NCBI RefSeq assembly: GCF_018449475.1
Contig: NZ_JAHCQH010000014.1
Span: 372,001-436,000 of the forward strand
Reading direction: 5' to 3'
Source: Ancylobacter radicis
GTDB lineage: Bacteria; Pseudomonadota; Alphaproteobacteria; Rhizobiales; Xanthobacteraceae
DNA length: 64,000 nucleotides
The notes beneath the pieces were generated by a model that was given only the letters and a program-made list of their open reading frames with translations, made no database searches and was not told the origin of the DNA. Shown here piece by piece: positions 47,621 through 56,580 of the stretch. The first letter of the stretch is position 1; every line of letters starts with the position of its first letter. Made by a program: the position numbers and the translations under genes.

Positions 47621-48190
47621 ATGGTCAAGGTCATCGCCAGCACCCTACGCAAGGGTGCCGTTCTCGACATCGACGGCAAGCTCTATGTCGTGCTCACCGC
47701 CGAGAACATTCATCCCGGCAAGGGCACGCCGGTGACGCAGATCGACATGCGCCGCATCTCGGACGGGGTGAAGGTCTCCGAGCGCTACCGCACCACCGAG
47801 CAGGTGGAGCGCGCCCATGTGGAGGATCGCCCCTACACCTTCCTGTATTCGGACGGTGAGGGCTATCACTTCATGAACCCGGAAAATTACGATCAGGTGG
47901 CCGTCTCTCCGGACGTGATCGGCGACCAGTCCCCCTATCTGCAGGAAAGCATGCAGGTGATGCTGTCGGTGCATGAGGGCAATGCCATTGCCATCGAGCT
48001 GCCGCAGCGCGTGGTCCTCGAAGTGGTCGAAACCGAGCCGGCGATGAAGGGGCAGACCGCCTCCTCCTCCTATAAGCCCGCGATTCTTTCCAACGGCGTG
48101 CGTTCGGCCGTTCCTCCGCATATCGCGGTCGGCACCCGGATCGTGGTCATGACCTCGGATGGCTCTTATGTCGAGCGCGCCAAGGACTGA
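47621..48190 (+). CDS. efp: Elongation factor P
   Basis: A 189-residue translation factor that relieves stalling at polyproline. KOW-like domain 1 carries the modified lysine, Lys34 in NIHPGKGTP; two OB folds follow, with [11 protein letters not shown] and ending [34 protein letters not shown] Lys at 34 and the divergent epmA agree. ATG 47621 is the correct start since it places Lys at position 34; the longer frame upstream does not. Confidence 0.97.
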   Translation: MVKVIASTLRKGAVLDIDGKLYVVLTAENIHPGKGTPVTQIDMRRISDGVKVSERYRTTEQVERAHVEDRPYTFLYSDGEGYHFMNPENYDQVAVSPDVIGDQSPYLQESMQVMLSVHEGNAIAIELPQRVVLEVVETEPAMKGQTASSSYKPAILSNGVRSAVPPHIAVGTRIVVMTSDGSYVERAKD

Positions 48191-48211
48191 CCTGTCCTGA
48201 TGCCGCGAATC

Positions 48212-48243
48212 AAAAAGCCCGGCCAAGTGCCGGGCTTTTCTTG
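48212..48243. terminator. Bidirectional rho-independent terminator between efp and smpB
   Basis: AAAAGCCCGGC, loop CAAGT, GCCGGGCTTTT form an exact 11-bp stem; T-tracts flank it on both strands. It lies 22 bp after efp and 15 bp after the convergent smpB, so it can end both transcripts. Confidence 0.9.
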
Positions 48244-48257
48244 TTTTCTGAGCTGAA

Positions 48258-48734
48258 TCAGCCGCGATCGCGCATGAGCCGCTGCTTGTCGCGGGCCCAG
48301 TCTTTTTCCTTCAGCGCCTCGCGCTTGTCATGCGCCTTGCGGCCGCGCGCGACGGCAATCTCGATCTTCGCGCGGCCCTGCTCGTTGAAATAGATCTTCA
48401 GCGGCACGACCGTCATGCCCTCGCGCTCGACCGCCTGCCAGAGGCGGGCGATCTGCCGCTTCTGCAACAGCAGCTTGCGCGGGCGCCGCGGCTCATGGTT
48501 GAAGCGGTTGGCCTGCAGATATTCCGGGATGAAGGAATTGTAGAGGATGGCTTCGCCGGTCTTGGCGGAAACATAGCTCTCCGCCACGGTCGCCCTGCCC
48601 TCGCGCAGGCTCTTCACCTCGGTGCCACTGAGAGCGATGCCCGCCTCAAATACCTCCCCGATCTCGAAATCGAAACGAGCCCGGCGATTGTCGGCCACCA
48701 CCTTGCGGGGAAGTTCTTTCTTCTTCTCGGCCAT
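48258..48734 (-). CDS. smpB: SsrA-binding protein SmpB
   Basis: A 158-residue tmRNA-binding protein for rescue of stalled ribosomes. Seen: [45 protein letters not shown] and the C-terminal [28 protein letters not shown] helix that reaches the decoding centre. It follows dapA by 39 bp on the same strand. The ssrA gene is not found in this window. Confidence 0.97.
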   Translation of the reverse strand: MAEKKKELPRKVVADNRRARFDFEIGEVFEAGIALSGTEVKSLREGRATVAESYVSAKTGEAILYNSFIPEYLQANRFNHEPRRPRKLLLQKRQIARLWQAVEREGMTVVPLKIYFNEQGRAKIEIAVARGRKAHDKREALKEKDWARDKQRLMRDRG

Positions 48735-48773
48735 TGCTCTCGCTCCGGAACGGAGCGCCTGCCCCGTTTCCCG

Positions 48774-49664
48774 TCAGTTGATCAGTCCGGCGTGCCGCAT
48801 CGCGGAGCGGACGATCTCCTTCGTCCCCTCGCTCACCGGCACCATCGGCAGGCGCGCCTCGTCGGCAATCTTGCCGAGCACGCTCAAGGCATATTTGGTG
48901 GGGCTCGGGTTGGTTTCAACGAACAGCGCCTGGAACAGCGGGAACAAGCGATCCTGAAGTTCCAGTGCCTTGGCATAGTCGCCCGCGATGCAGGCATTCA
49001 GCAACTGCGAGCAGAGCTTGGGCGCGACGTTGGACGCGACCGAGATGCAGCCATGGCCACCATGCGCCATGAAAGACAGAGCCGTCGCATCCTCGCCGGA
49101 GAGCTGGTTGAAGGCCGGACCCATGGCTTGGCGCTGCTGGCTCACCCGCGCGAGGTTGGCGGTCGCATCCTTCACCCCGACGATGTTCTTCAATTCATAG
49201 AGACGCGTCATCGTCTCGACCGACATGTCAACCACCGACCGGCCCGGGATATTGTAGATGTAGATCGGAATCCCGATGGCGTCGTTGATCGCCTTGTAGT
49301 GCTGGTACAGGCCTTCCTGGCCGGGCTTGTTGTAGTAGGGCGTCACAACCAGCACCGCATCCGCCCCTGCCTTCTCGGCGTGGCGGGCGAGGTCGATCGC
49401 CTCGATCGTGTTGTTCGAGCCGGCCCCAGCCATCACCGGCACGCGCCCGGCGGCCTGCTGCACGGTCCATTCGACGACAGCCTTGTGTTCGTCATGCGAG
49501 ACGGTCGGGCTCTCGCCCGTGGTGCCGACTGGCACGAGGCCGTGAATGCCTTCCTCGATCTGCCAGTCGACGAGGCCACGGAACGCTTTCTCATCCAGCG
49601 CGCCATCGCGGAACGGCGTGACCAGCGCCGTGAAGGATCCACGGAGGGGCAGCGAATGGGGCAT
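48774..49664 (-). CDS. dapA: 4-hydroxy-tetrahydrodipicolinate synthase
   Basis: A 296-residue aldolase of lysine and diaminopimelate synthesis. Motifs: [52 protein letters not shown] and the Schiff-base lysine in NIVGVKDAT. Normal length. Co-directional with smpB; the gene start faces the divergent lytic transglycosylase. Confidence 0.97.
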   Translation of the reverse strand: MPHSLPLRGSFTALVTPFRDGALDEKAFRGLVDWQIEEGIHGLVPVGTTGESPTVSHDEHKAVVEWTVQQAAGRVPVMAGAGSNNTIEAIDLARHAEKAGADAVLVVTPYYNKPGQEGLYQHYKAINDAIGIPIYIYNIPGRSVVDMSVETMTRLYELKNIVGVKDATANLARVSQQRQAMGPAFNQLSGEDATALSFMAHGGHGCISVASNVAPKLCSQLLNACIAGDYAKALELQDRLFPLFQALFVETNPSPTKYALSVLGKIADEARLPMVPVSEGTKEIVRSAMRHAGLIN

Positions 49665-49984
49665 GGAGCGCTCCTGAATTTTCTCATCTTGTTGCGCGCC
49701 GATCCGTTATGGCGCCGCAAAGGGGGCATGGAATATCGCGTCGGCGAGGCGGAAGAAAGAGCCTTGTTGGATCAAAGCTTGGCAAAGAACGACCGTAGCG
49801 GCACCCTGCCCCTGTTTCGCCGGGATACCCGCCTACAACTGCCAGAGGCGCGTGAGGGAAACCCTATGCAGCCGGTTGTGGTTAGCAATTCGTCAATAAG
49901 ATCGAGCGACAAAGGGACAGGCGGGCCCGGGCCGGGCTCGCCGCGCAGGGCAGGCAACGCCTGCTTGTCGGGAGTGCTTCGGCC
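49665..49984. other. Intergenic region between divergent dapA and lytic transglycosylase
   Basis: A 320-bp divergent spacer with no convincing gene. It should hold both promoters, but I see no well-spaced boxes or strong palindromes in it. Confidence 0.55.
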
Positions 49985-52273
49985 ATGAGCGACACGATCA
50001 GCCGACAACGGCACGCGGCTTCTCTCGCCCCCACGGTGGGTGACAGCGACAATGTGCGGGCTCGCGCCCGGCGCCCGTCCGGCGTGTTTCACCGGGCAAT
50101 GGTGCTGCCCGTGCTGACCGCCATGCTGCTTGCCTCGGTTGGTATGACCGCTCCGGCCGCTGCGGCATCCTCCAGCACGGTCGCACCCAAGCCGCCGCAA
50201 AAGCCGGCAGCGAAACCTGCGGCCAAATCCAGCGCAGCCAAGCCCAAGCCGGCCAGCAAGCCGGCGGCAAAAACGGTTGCCCGGCCTCCATCCAAGCCCG
50301 CGGCAAAGCCTTTGGCGGCGCCTGCGGCCGCCGCTGCCGTGGCGGCGCCGGCCCTTGGTACGCCCGCCCTTGCCGGCGCCCCGGCCGATCTTCGGCGTGC
50401 CATTGCCCTGATCGAGCAGGGCCAGAGCGCGCCCGCCCTCGCCATGGCCGATTCGATGCGCGATCCCGGTGCCCAGGCTCTGGTGCGCTGGCTCGCCTTG
50501 CGCGTCACCGCGCGCGATGTCGGCTTCGACCGAGCGGTGGCGATCCTGAACGCCCACCCCACGCTTCCCACGCCCGTCGTGCTGCGCCGCCGGCTTGAGT
50601 ATCTGCTCTATGTCGAGAACAAGGACGCGCAGACGATCCTCGCTTTCTTCGCCGAGCAGCGACCCTATTCCGGCGAAGGAAAAATCGCCCTCGCCCGTGC
50701 CCTTTTCGCCGCCGGCGACCAGAAGGCCGGTTCGGCCTGGCTGCGCGACGCGTGGCGTGAGGACGCGCTGTCGTCGGATGTCGAATCGACGGTGATGGCC
50801 GAATTCGGCGGGGTTCTGACGCGCGCCGATCACAAATACCGCGCCGACAAGATGCTCTACGGCGAAGATGCCGAGCGCGGCCTGCGCGCCGCGCAACGCG
50901 CCGGCACGGACGTCGTTGCCCTCGCCAAGGCAAGGATCGCGCTGTTCTCGAAGGGCGGCGACGCGCAGAAGCTGCTTGCGGCTGTGCCGGCGTCGCTGCG
51001 TTCCGATCCCGCCTATATCTACACCCTCGCCAAGATCCAGCGGCGGGGCGGTGACGACAAGGCGGCGGCCCGTACGCTGTCGGCGGCGCCCAAGGATGCC
51101 GCTCTCCTGGTCGACCCTGACGAATGGTGGGTCGAACGGCGCCTCGTCGCGCGCGAACTGCTCGATCTCGGGGACGCCGGCACCGCCTATAAGGTCGCGC
51201 GCGATGCCGTGCTGCCGGAAGACGGCCATAAGCGGGCGGAGGCGCAGTTCACCGCCGGCTGGATCGCCCTTCGCTTCCTCAAGGACCCGAAGACCGCGCT
51301 TCAGCACTTCAGCCGCGTCGCGGAAAATCAGGTGCACCCGGCGACCATATCGCGGGGCTATTATTGGCAGGGCCGCGCCTGGGAAGCCCTCGGCTCCACC
51401 GCCAATGCCCGCCAGCATTATGAATCGGCGGCCCAGCATGGCACCGCCTATTACGGCCAGCTCGCCAGCGCCCGGCTGGGACGGCCGACGGTGAAGGTGC
51501 ATGCCGCCCCCGCCGCCAACGCCGCCCAACGCGCCGCTTTTGCGCGCGACGAGGGGGTGATGATCTACAAGCTGCTGCAGAAGACCGACAAGTCGAGCCT
51601 GCAGCTCGCTCTCGCCTATGACCTCGCCGAACGCCTGCCGGATGCCGCCCAACTCGGGCTACTGGCCGAACTGGCCCGCGCGGATGGCGACGCCCGCACC
51701 ATGACGACGGTCGGCAAGATCGCGCTCAATCGCGGTTTCAAGCTGGAAGCCGAGGCCTATCCGGTCATCGGCATGCCCAGTTACAAGCCGATCACCACCG
51801 ATGTCGACCGTGCCCTCGTCTACGCCATTGCGCGGCAGGAGAGCATGTTCAACCCGGCGGCGCTGTCCAGCGCGGGTGCGACCGGCCTCATGCAGGTCAT
51901 GCCCGCCACGGGGCGCACGATCGCCAACCGCACCGGCGTGAGCTTCGCCCCCGCTCAGCTGCGCAACCCCACGGTGAACGTGCAATTCGGCGCCGCCGAG
52001 CTGCGCAGCCTGCTCGACAATTATCATGACAATTATGTGCTGACCTTCGCCGGCTATAACGCAGGCCGGGGCAATGTCGCGAAATGGATCGCCGCCTATG
52101 GCGACCCGCGCGACCCCTCCGTCGATCCGATCGACTGGGTGGAGCGGATTCCCTTCTCGGAGACGCGCAACTATGTGCAGCGCGTGATGGAGAATGCGCA
52201 GATCTACAAGGCCCGCTTCGGCACGCGCGACACGCTGCAGATCGAGGCCGATCTGCGCGGTTCGCGCCTGTGA
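49985..52273 (+). CDS. Soluble lytic murein transglycosylase (Slt-like)
   Basis: A 762-residue periplasmic enzyme. A signal-like hydrophobic segment (about 38-60) is followed by a Lys/Pro/Ala-rich linker (about 65-130) and a long alpha-superhelical region with TPR-like repeats (about 130-590). The C-terminal catalytic GEWL domain is complete: YAIARQESMFNPAALSSAGATGLMQVMPATGR, with the glutamate in RQES, and later FAGYNAGRGNVAKWI and the WVERIPFSETRNYVQRVMEN motif. It makes 1,6-anhydro muropeptides. The poly-KPA linker is unusual in its regularity. Confidence 0.94.
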   Translation: MSDTISRQRHAASLAPTVGDSDNVRARARRPSGVFHRAMVLPVLTAMLLASVGMTAPAAAASSSTVAPKPPQKPAAKPAAKSSAAKPKPASKPAAKTVARPPSKPAAKPLAAPAAAAAVAAPALGTPALAGAPADLRRAIALIEQGQSAPALAMADSMRDPGAQALVRWLALRVTARDVGFDRAVAILNAHPTLPTPVVLRRRLEYLLYVENKDAQTILAFFAEQRPYSGEGKIALARALFAAGDQKAGSAWLRDAWREDALSSDVESTVMAEFGGVLTRADHKYRADKMLYGEDAERGLRAAQRAGTDVVALAKARIALFSKGGDAQKLLAAVPASLRSDPAYIYTLAKIQRRGGDDKAAARTLSAAPKDAALLVDPDEWWVERRLVARELLDLGDAGTAYKVARDAVLPEDGHKRAEAQFTAGWIALRFLKDPKTALQHFSRVAENQVHPATISRGYYWQGRAWEALGSTANARQHYESAAQHGTAYYGQLASARLGRPTVKVHAAPAANAAQRAAFARDEGVMIYKLLQKTDKSSLQLALAYDLAERLPDAAQLGLLAELARADGDARTMTTVGKIALNRGFKLEAEAYPVIGMPSYKPITTDVDRALVYAIARQESMFNPAALSSAGATGLMQVMPATGRTIANRTGVSFAPAQLRNPTVNVQFGAAELRSLLDNYHDNYVLTFAGYNAGRGNVAKWIAAYGDPRDPSVDPIDWVERIPFSETRNYVQRVMENAQIYKARFGTRDTLQIEADLRGSRL

Positions 52274-52286
52274 TCGCCTAAGAGCC

Positions 52287-52400
52287 TCAGGCTTTTGCCG
52301 TGCGGCGCCTTGTCATGCGCCGCAACCAGCAGCCGGCGGCGCAGCCGACGATATAGGTGGCCAGAAGCAGCAGGGCCATCTCGATTGCGAGGATCGTCAT
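52287..52400 (-). CDS. Very small membrane protein, 37 residues
   Basis: This short frame is MTILAIEMALLLLATYIVGC followed by a glycine-cysteine-tryptophan and a run of basic residues (LRRMTRRRTAKA), i.e. one transmembrane helix with a positive C-terminal end. Its start overlaps the previous micro-gene's stop by 4 bp (ATGA), strong evidence of a coupled pair. No family is recognised. A few such helices sit beside OmpA-like genes in related genomes to my memory; I cannot confirm that here. Confidence 0.62.
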   Translation of the reverse strand: MTILAIEMALLLLATYIVGCAAGCWLRRMTRRRTAKA

Positions 52401-52528
52401 CGTGCGGCCTCCGCGTCCGGCCGGTCAGCGCGGCGGGAAGGCGAGCAACCGGACAGCCATCCCGTCAGCACGCCGATGGCGAAGGCGGCGGCGACATAGG
52501 GCCAAAGCTCAAGCGTCAGGAACCACAT
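52397..52528 (-). CDS. Very small membrane protein, 43 residues
   Basis: Frame MWFLTLELWPYVAAAFAIGV then LTGWLSGCSPSRRADRPDAEAAR: one hydrophobic helix (about 1-26) with a cysteine and a polar tail. It begins 2 bp after the stop of the OmpA-like gene and overlaps the next micro-gene. Being too short for usual gene finders, it may be unannotated in databases. Confidence 0.62.
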   Translation of the reverse strand: MWFLTLELWPYVAAAFAIGVLTGWLSGCSPSRRADRPDAEAAR

Positions 52529-52530
52529 GT

Positions 52531-54633
52531 CTACCTCACGATGAGCTGGAGGCCTGCCTCGGACGAGGCGGCATCGGGTTGGCCCTGGGCAATGGCCGGC
52601 GGGCTTCCCGCCACGATTCGATCCGGCGCGATGCCAGCCTGGGCGAGATAGTCCGACACCGCCTTGGCGCGCGCGGCCGCGACGCCGGGCGCCGCCTCCC
52701 CCTGCTGAACACTGACCTGCACGACCGCGTCAGGGCATCCCGCCGCAGCCGCGGCGACATGATCGAGAAGCCCCCGGCTCGCGGCGGCGATGCCATTGTC
52801 CGACATGGAAAAGGCAATGCTGCCGCGCGCGAGCAGATCATCGATCGCCTTCTGACACATGGCGTTGTCCCCGGCGTCATGACGGGCGGCAATATCGAGT
52901 GCCAATTCAAGCGAGAAGCTCTTGGGCAGCGCCGCGGCGAGATTGGCGCGAATGGACTCGATGGCGGCCGGATAGAGCGCGGTCCCGGTGAAGCGCAGCT
53001 TGGTGTCGTCAAAGCGCGCTTCGCCGGCACTGAGCCGGGCCAATTCGCCAAGGGCCACCATCGCCATGTTCGAAAAGCCAGATGGAGCTCCCTGGGCAAG
53101 GGCCGAGACATCGTTCACTGCCCCCCCGAGCAACAACGCCTTCGCCGCCTCCACCAGGCTCTGATGCGCGGCGGCGTCGGGATAGAAACCGGAGATGGTC
53201 AGTCCTTCGCCATCCTTGCGCAGACTGAACACATAGGGGGAGACAATGGGCGGACGCACATCCCTTTGAAGGGTGAAGCCGCCGGGCAGGGGTGAGGCCA
53301 GAGCCGCCTCAACCGTGGCGAAGGCCGCCGAGTCCACGGCCTCCCCACTGATCGACAGCGTCGCGTCCTTGCCCCGCACCGCACCGGATCTGAGCTTGGC
53401 GAGTTGGCCCACGCCGAACACGGTGGCGTTGACCCACCCCTCCGCTGCCGGACCACCCGCGCCAATACGCATCTCATCGCTGAGCGGTACGCCGGGGAAA
53501 CCGGCCCTTATGGCATCGAGGAGCAGCCGCTTGGCATCCTCGGAAGGGGCATAGCCGGTGAGACGGATGCCGTTCCCGCCACGCTGGACGCCCCAGACGA
53601 AGGGCGACACGGTCGGCGGTTCGACGGCAAACCGTGTCAACGTGTAACCCTCGGGCACGGCACGGCGCGCGCCCGCCAGGGCGTCATAGGCGGCAAAGTC
53701 CGGGGCCGTGCCCTCAATCGCGAGAGTGGTGCCAGAAAGCGCGACCTTGCCGTTCGGCAGCCGACCGAGTTGGGCCAATGCGAAGGATACCGCCTTCAGC
53801 CAGCCATCGGTCGGCGGCGAGCCATCGGCGAGGCGCAGACGATCGGAAATGGCCGCTCCGGGCACGGCCGCCCGCACCATGTCGAGCAGAGCGCGCCGCG
53901 CATCGCCCAACGGTATGTAGCCGTCGAGCGCGACACCATCGGGCTCGCGCGTCGCCGACCAGACGAAGGGAGAGACCGCCGGCGGCAGCACGGCGAATCG
54001 GGCCAGTTTGAAGTCGGCGGGCAGTTCACTGCGAACCGTGACCTCCAGCGCATCATAGGTGGCAAAATCCGGCGCCCGACCCTCGATGGAAAAGGCGTCG
54101 TCGGACAGCGTGAAGCGGCCCGCCTGCATCTTGCCCAGTTGCTCCAGGCCAAAAGCGACCATGCCAATGAAATCACCGGCCGGCACGCCGCGCGCCCGGA
54201 CGAGTTCCTTGGCGCCGCTGACCACGACGCCGGGCGTCATTTTATCGGCAGCCTCGATGATCCGCTTTCGGGCATAGACCGAGGGCACATAGCCCTCCAG
54301 TCGAAGCTTGGTGCCGTCGCGGATGGCGGAGAACGTAAAGGGCCGCCGCTCCGGCAGCAGCGTGGTCCGATCCTCGACATGCCGGACGCCAAACATCTGC
54401 GCGAGCTCCGCCCGCACCTTCACGCGCGCGTCCTCGGAAAGGGCCTCCCCCTCCAGCAGTGCGTCGCGCCCCTCGAAACTCGCCCGCGCCCAGGATTCAC
54501 CGATGGCGACGAACAGCCGGTCGGTCTGGTCGGTCAGTTCCGCCTCGATCGGCGCGCGCCCGAAATGCAGCGCGGCGACAATCAATAAAATGAGGGCCGG
54601 CAGTCCCTTCCACCAGCTCCGCCATCGACACAT
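52531..54633 (-). CDS. Large OmpA-like envelope protein with four tandem BON-like repeats
   Basis: A 700-residue protein with one N-terminal membrane helix (about 12-30, KGLPALILLIVAALHFG), then about four repeats of 115-125 residues that each begin with a phrase like VSPFVW (about 93, 215, 337 and 459) and include a G-x-L-x-GY/GF-P motif as in BON lipid-binding domains, then an OmpA C-terminal-like domain (about 585-700, QKAIDDLLARGSIAFSMSD and ARAKAVSDYLAQAGIAPDRI). The peptidoglycan-contacting motif is weak: no clear Asp precedes RAKAV. ATG 54633 behind GAGGGGGAAG is chosen; a TTG at 54699 is less likely. Followed by two micro-genes. Confidence 0.82.
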   Translation of the reverse strand: MCRWRSWWKGLPALILLIVAALHFGRAPIEAELTDQTDRLFVAIGESWARASFEGRDALLEGEALSEDARVKVRAELAQMFGVRHVEDRTTLLPERRPFTFSAIRDGTKLRLEGYVPSVYARKRIIEAADKMTPGVVVSGAKELVRARGVPAGDFIGMVAFGLEQLGKMQAGRFTLSDDAFSIEGRAPDFATYDALEVTVRSELPADFKLARFAVLPPAVSPFVWSATREPDGVALDGYIPLGDARRALLDMVRAAVPGAAISDRLRLADGSPPTDGWLKAVSFALAQLGRLPNGKVALSGTTLAIEGTAPDFAAYDALAGARRAVPEGYTLTRFAVEPPTVSPFVWGVQRGGNGIRLTGYAPSEDAKRLLLDAIRAGFPGVPLSDEMRIGAGGPAAEGWVNATVFGVGQLAKLRSGAVRGKDATLSISGEAVDSAAFATVEAALASPLPGGFTLQRDVRPPIVSPYVFSLRKDGEGLTISGFYPDAAAHQSLVEAAKALLLGGAVNDVSALAQGAPSGFSNMAMVALGELARLSAGEARFDDTKLRFTGTALYPAAIESIRANLAAALPKSFSLELALDIAARHDAGDNAMCQKAIDDLLARGSIAFSMSDNGIAAASRGLLDHVAAAAAGCPDAVVQVSVQQGEAAPGVAAARAKAVSDYLAQAGIAPDRIVAGSPPAIAQGQPDAASSEAGLQLIVR

Positions 54634-54729
54634 GCAGTACTTCCCCCTCACAGGCCGCGCCGTCTCCCGCGACGCAACCGGGAGCCAATCATAATTCAAA
54701 GGCGTGAAAAAGGAGACCGGACAGGGTCG

Positions 54730-55989
54730 TCAGACCCATTCGCCCCGTCGCATCACGGGCTCGGCCTCACCCGACGCCGAAATGCCGTCGACATCGACCT
54801 CGCCCGAACCGATCATCCAGTCGATGTGGATGAGGCTCGAATTCGCGCCGCGGGCAGCGAGTTCCTCGGGTGTCAGGGTCGCCCCGTTGATGAAGCACTT
54901 GGAGTAGGACTGGCCAAGCGCGATGTGGCTCGCGGCATTCTCGTCATAGAGCGTATTGTAGAAGAGAAGCCCGCTCTTGGAGATGGGCGACGAATGCGGC
55001 ACAAGCGCGACCTCGCCGAGCCGGCGCGCGCCCTCATCCGTGTCGAGCACCTTGTTCAGCACATCCGCGCCGGTGCGCGCCGTGGCGTCGACGATCCGCC
55101 CACCCTCGAAGCGTACCGCGATGTCCTGAATGAGCGTCCCCTGATAGGAGAGCGGCTTGGTGCTGGCGACATAGCCGTCCACCCGACCCTTGTGAGGCGT
55201 GGTGAACACCTCCTCGGTCGGAATGTTGGCGTTGCAGATAATGCCGTTCTTGGCCGTCGACGCGCCACCGGCCCATTCGTGATCATCCGCCAGACCCACA
55301 GTCAGGTCGGTACCGGGCCCGCGAAAACGCAACGCCGCGTAACGTTTGGCATTGAGCTGGGCCGTGCGCGCGTGCAATTCGCCATTGTGAACATCCCAGG
55401 CGGCGATCGGGTCCGGGGTGTCGACCCGCGAGGCGGCAAAGATCGCGTGCCAGAGCTTGGCGACGGCGATGTCTTCCGGGTCGTCGGGGAACATCGCCTT
55501 GGCCCAGGCCGGCGAGGCGTAGGACACGATGGTCCAGTTAATGTCGAAGCCGGCGATCAGCGACAACGCCGGCATATAGGCTTTGGAGCGGGCGCGATTG
55601 GCACGCGAGACCTTGTCGGGATCCTCATGGGCGAGCAGAACCGGATTGTCACCGGAGATGGCGAGGCGCGCGGCGCCGCTCTTGAAGGCGTTGGCCATGC
55701 CCTCATAGAGCCAGCCGCTCGCATGGTCGAAGCTCTCGTCCGATGCGTTGCGGAACCGCATGAGAGCGGCTTCCTCGTCGCTGAACAGCGTGGTGACGAG
55801 GCTGGCACCGGCGCGATAGGCATGCTCGGTGATGCGCCGAACCAGCGGCAGCGCCTCGATCGAGGCGGTCATCACCAGTTCCTGACCCGGGCGCAAGCCG
55901 AGCCCCACATGCACCGCAACCTCACCGAGGCGGTCAAGCCGCTCCTCATGCGATAGCGCCTCAGGGGGTACGCCAGCGTGCTTGGTCAT
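54730..55989 (-). CDS. Aminopeptidase T-like M29 family metallopeptidase
   Basis: A 419-residue enzyme of the thermophilic-aminopeptidase (M29) family, dimetal-dependent and broad in N-terminal specificity. Family sequence: RLDRLGEVAVHVGLGLRPGQELVM, NGIICNANIPTEEVFTTPHKGRVDG with two metal-ligand positions, GRIVDATA, and the C-terminal NTLYDENAASHIALGQSYSKC and IHIDWMIGSGEVDVDGI. Normal length (about 410). Upstream of the OmpA-like gene on the same strand, but with a 96-bp gap. Confidence 0.93.
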   Translation of the reverse strand: MTKHAGVPPEALSHEERLDRLGEVAVHVGLGLRPGQELVMTASIEALPLVRRITEHAYRAGASLVTTLFSDEEAALMRFRNASDESFDHASGWLYEGMANAFKSGAARLAISGDNPVLLAHEDPDKVSRANRARSKAYMPALSLIAGFDINWTIVSYASPAWAKAMFPDDPEDIAVAKLWHAIFAASRVDTPDPIAAWDVHNGELHARTAQLNAKRYAALRFRGPGTDLTVGLADDHEWAGGASTAKNGIICNANIPTEEVFTTPHKGRVDGYVASTKPLSYQGTLIQDIAVRFEGGRIVDATARTGADVLNKVLDTDEGARRLGEVALVPHSSPISKSGLLFYNTLYDENAASHIALGQSYSKCFINGATLTPEELAARGANSSLIHIDWMIGSGEVDVDGISASGEAEPVMRRGEWV

Positions 55990-56157
55990 GGGGCCTCTCC
56001 GATGCTCGCAGCCATTTCGAGTCGCGGGCCATTCAAGAGAGGCGATGGTCCCGCCGTCAAGGCGAAGACGGACGAGTAGGGTGTTTGCCCGCGCATCGTG
56101 TCACCGGGCCCGAAGGGGCAGGCAAGTGCATCCTGTCCCTTCGGGTGATCGCGATCG

Positions 56158-56433
56158 CTATTTGGAAATCGGCCGCGCCATCGGCTTCACGATCACCTTG
56201 CCCATCGGGAACCAGGGGTCGGCATAGGTTCCGTAGCTGGGCCCCATGGAGCGAAACCAGGGCCGCGCCTGAGGCAGCATATCGGTGCGCGTGTAGAGGT
56301 CGCCCTCGAACGGGCCGGTGAACTCCATATACGGGTTCTGCATATGCGGGAGAGACGCCTTCAGCGCCTGAGCCGTTCCGCCGAGGCCCGCCAACATGGC
56401 GAGGGCAGCGGTAGTGAGAAGCCACTTGCGCAT
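56158..56433 (-). CDS. Small exported protein of unknown function
   Basis: A 91-residue protein with a signal peptide (MRKWLLTTAALAMLAGLGGTAQA) and a Pro/Met/aromatic-rich mature region (LPHMQNPYMEFTGPFEGDL, then RPWFRSMGPSYGTYADPWFPMGK). ATG 56433 with GGGAGA in its leader is chosen over the longer open frame. Low-complexity aromatic repeats suggest an extracytoplasmic surface role; the family is not recognised. Confidence 0.65.
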   Translation of the reverse strand: MRKWLLTTAALAMLAGLGGTAQALKASLPHMQNPYMEFTGPFEGDLYTRTDMLPQARPWFRSMGPSYGTYADPWFPMGKVIVKPMARPISK

Positions 56434-56580
56434 ATTGGGTCTCCCTTGCGCGCGTGAACCGGCATCGCGGTGCGGCCGGCAGACAGGGCCCAACGGGTCC
56501 CTCGTCACAAGGTTGCACATTAACATCTTTGAGGATGCCGCACGAGCGCCTGACGCAGCGTCTCAAACGATCCGAGCGCT

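Noticed and set aside
47497-49984. Search for an ssrA (tmRNA) gene near smpB
   Set aside because: No tmRNA-like acceptor stem or tag-encoding sequence was seen in the gaps around smpB, dapA or efp.
49772-51652. A 626-codon minus-strand frame antisense to the lytic transglycosylase gene
   Set aside because: Shadow of a gene with intact catalytic motifs; composition is Arg/Gly-rich.
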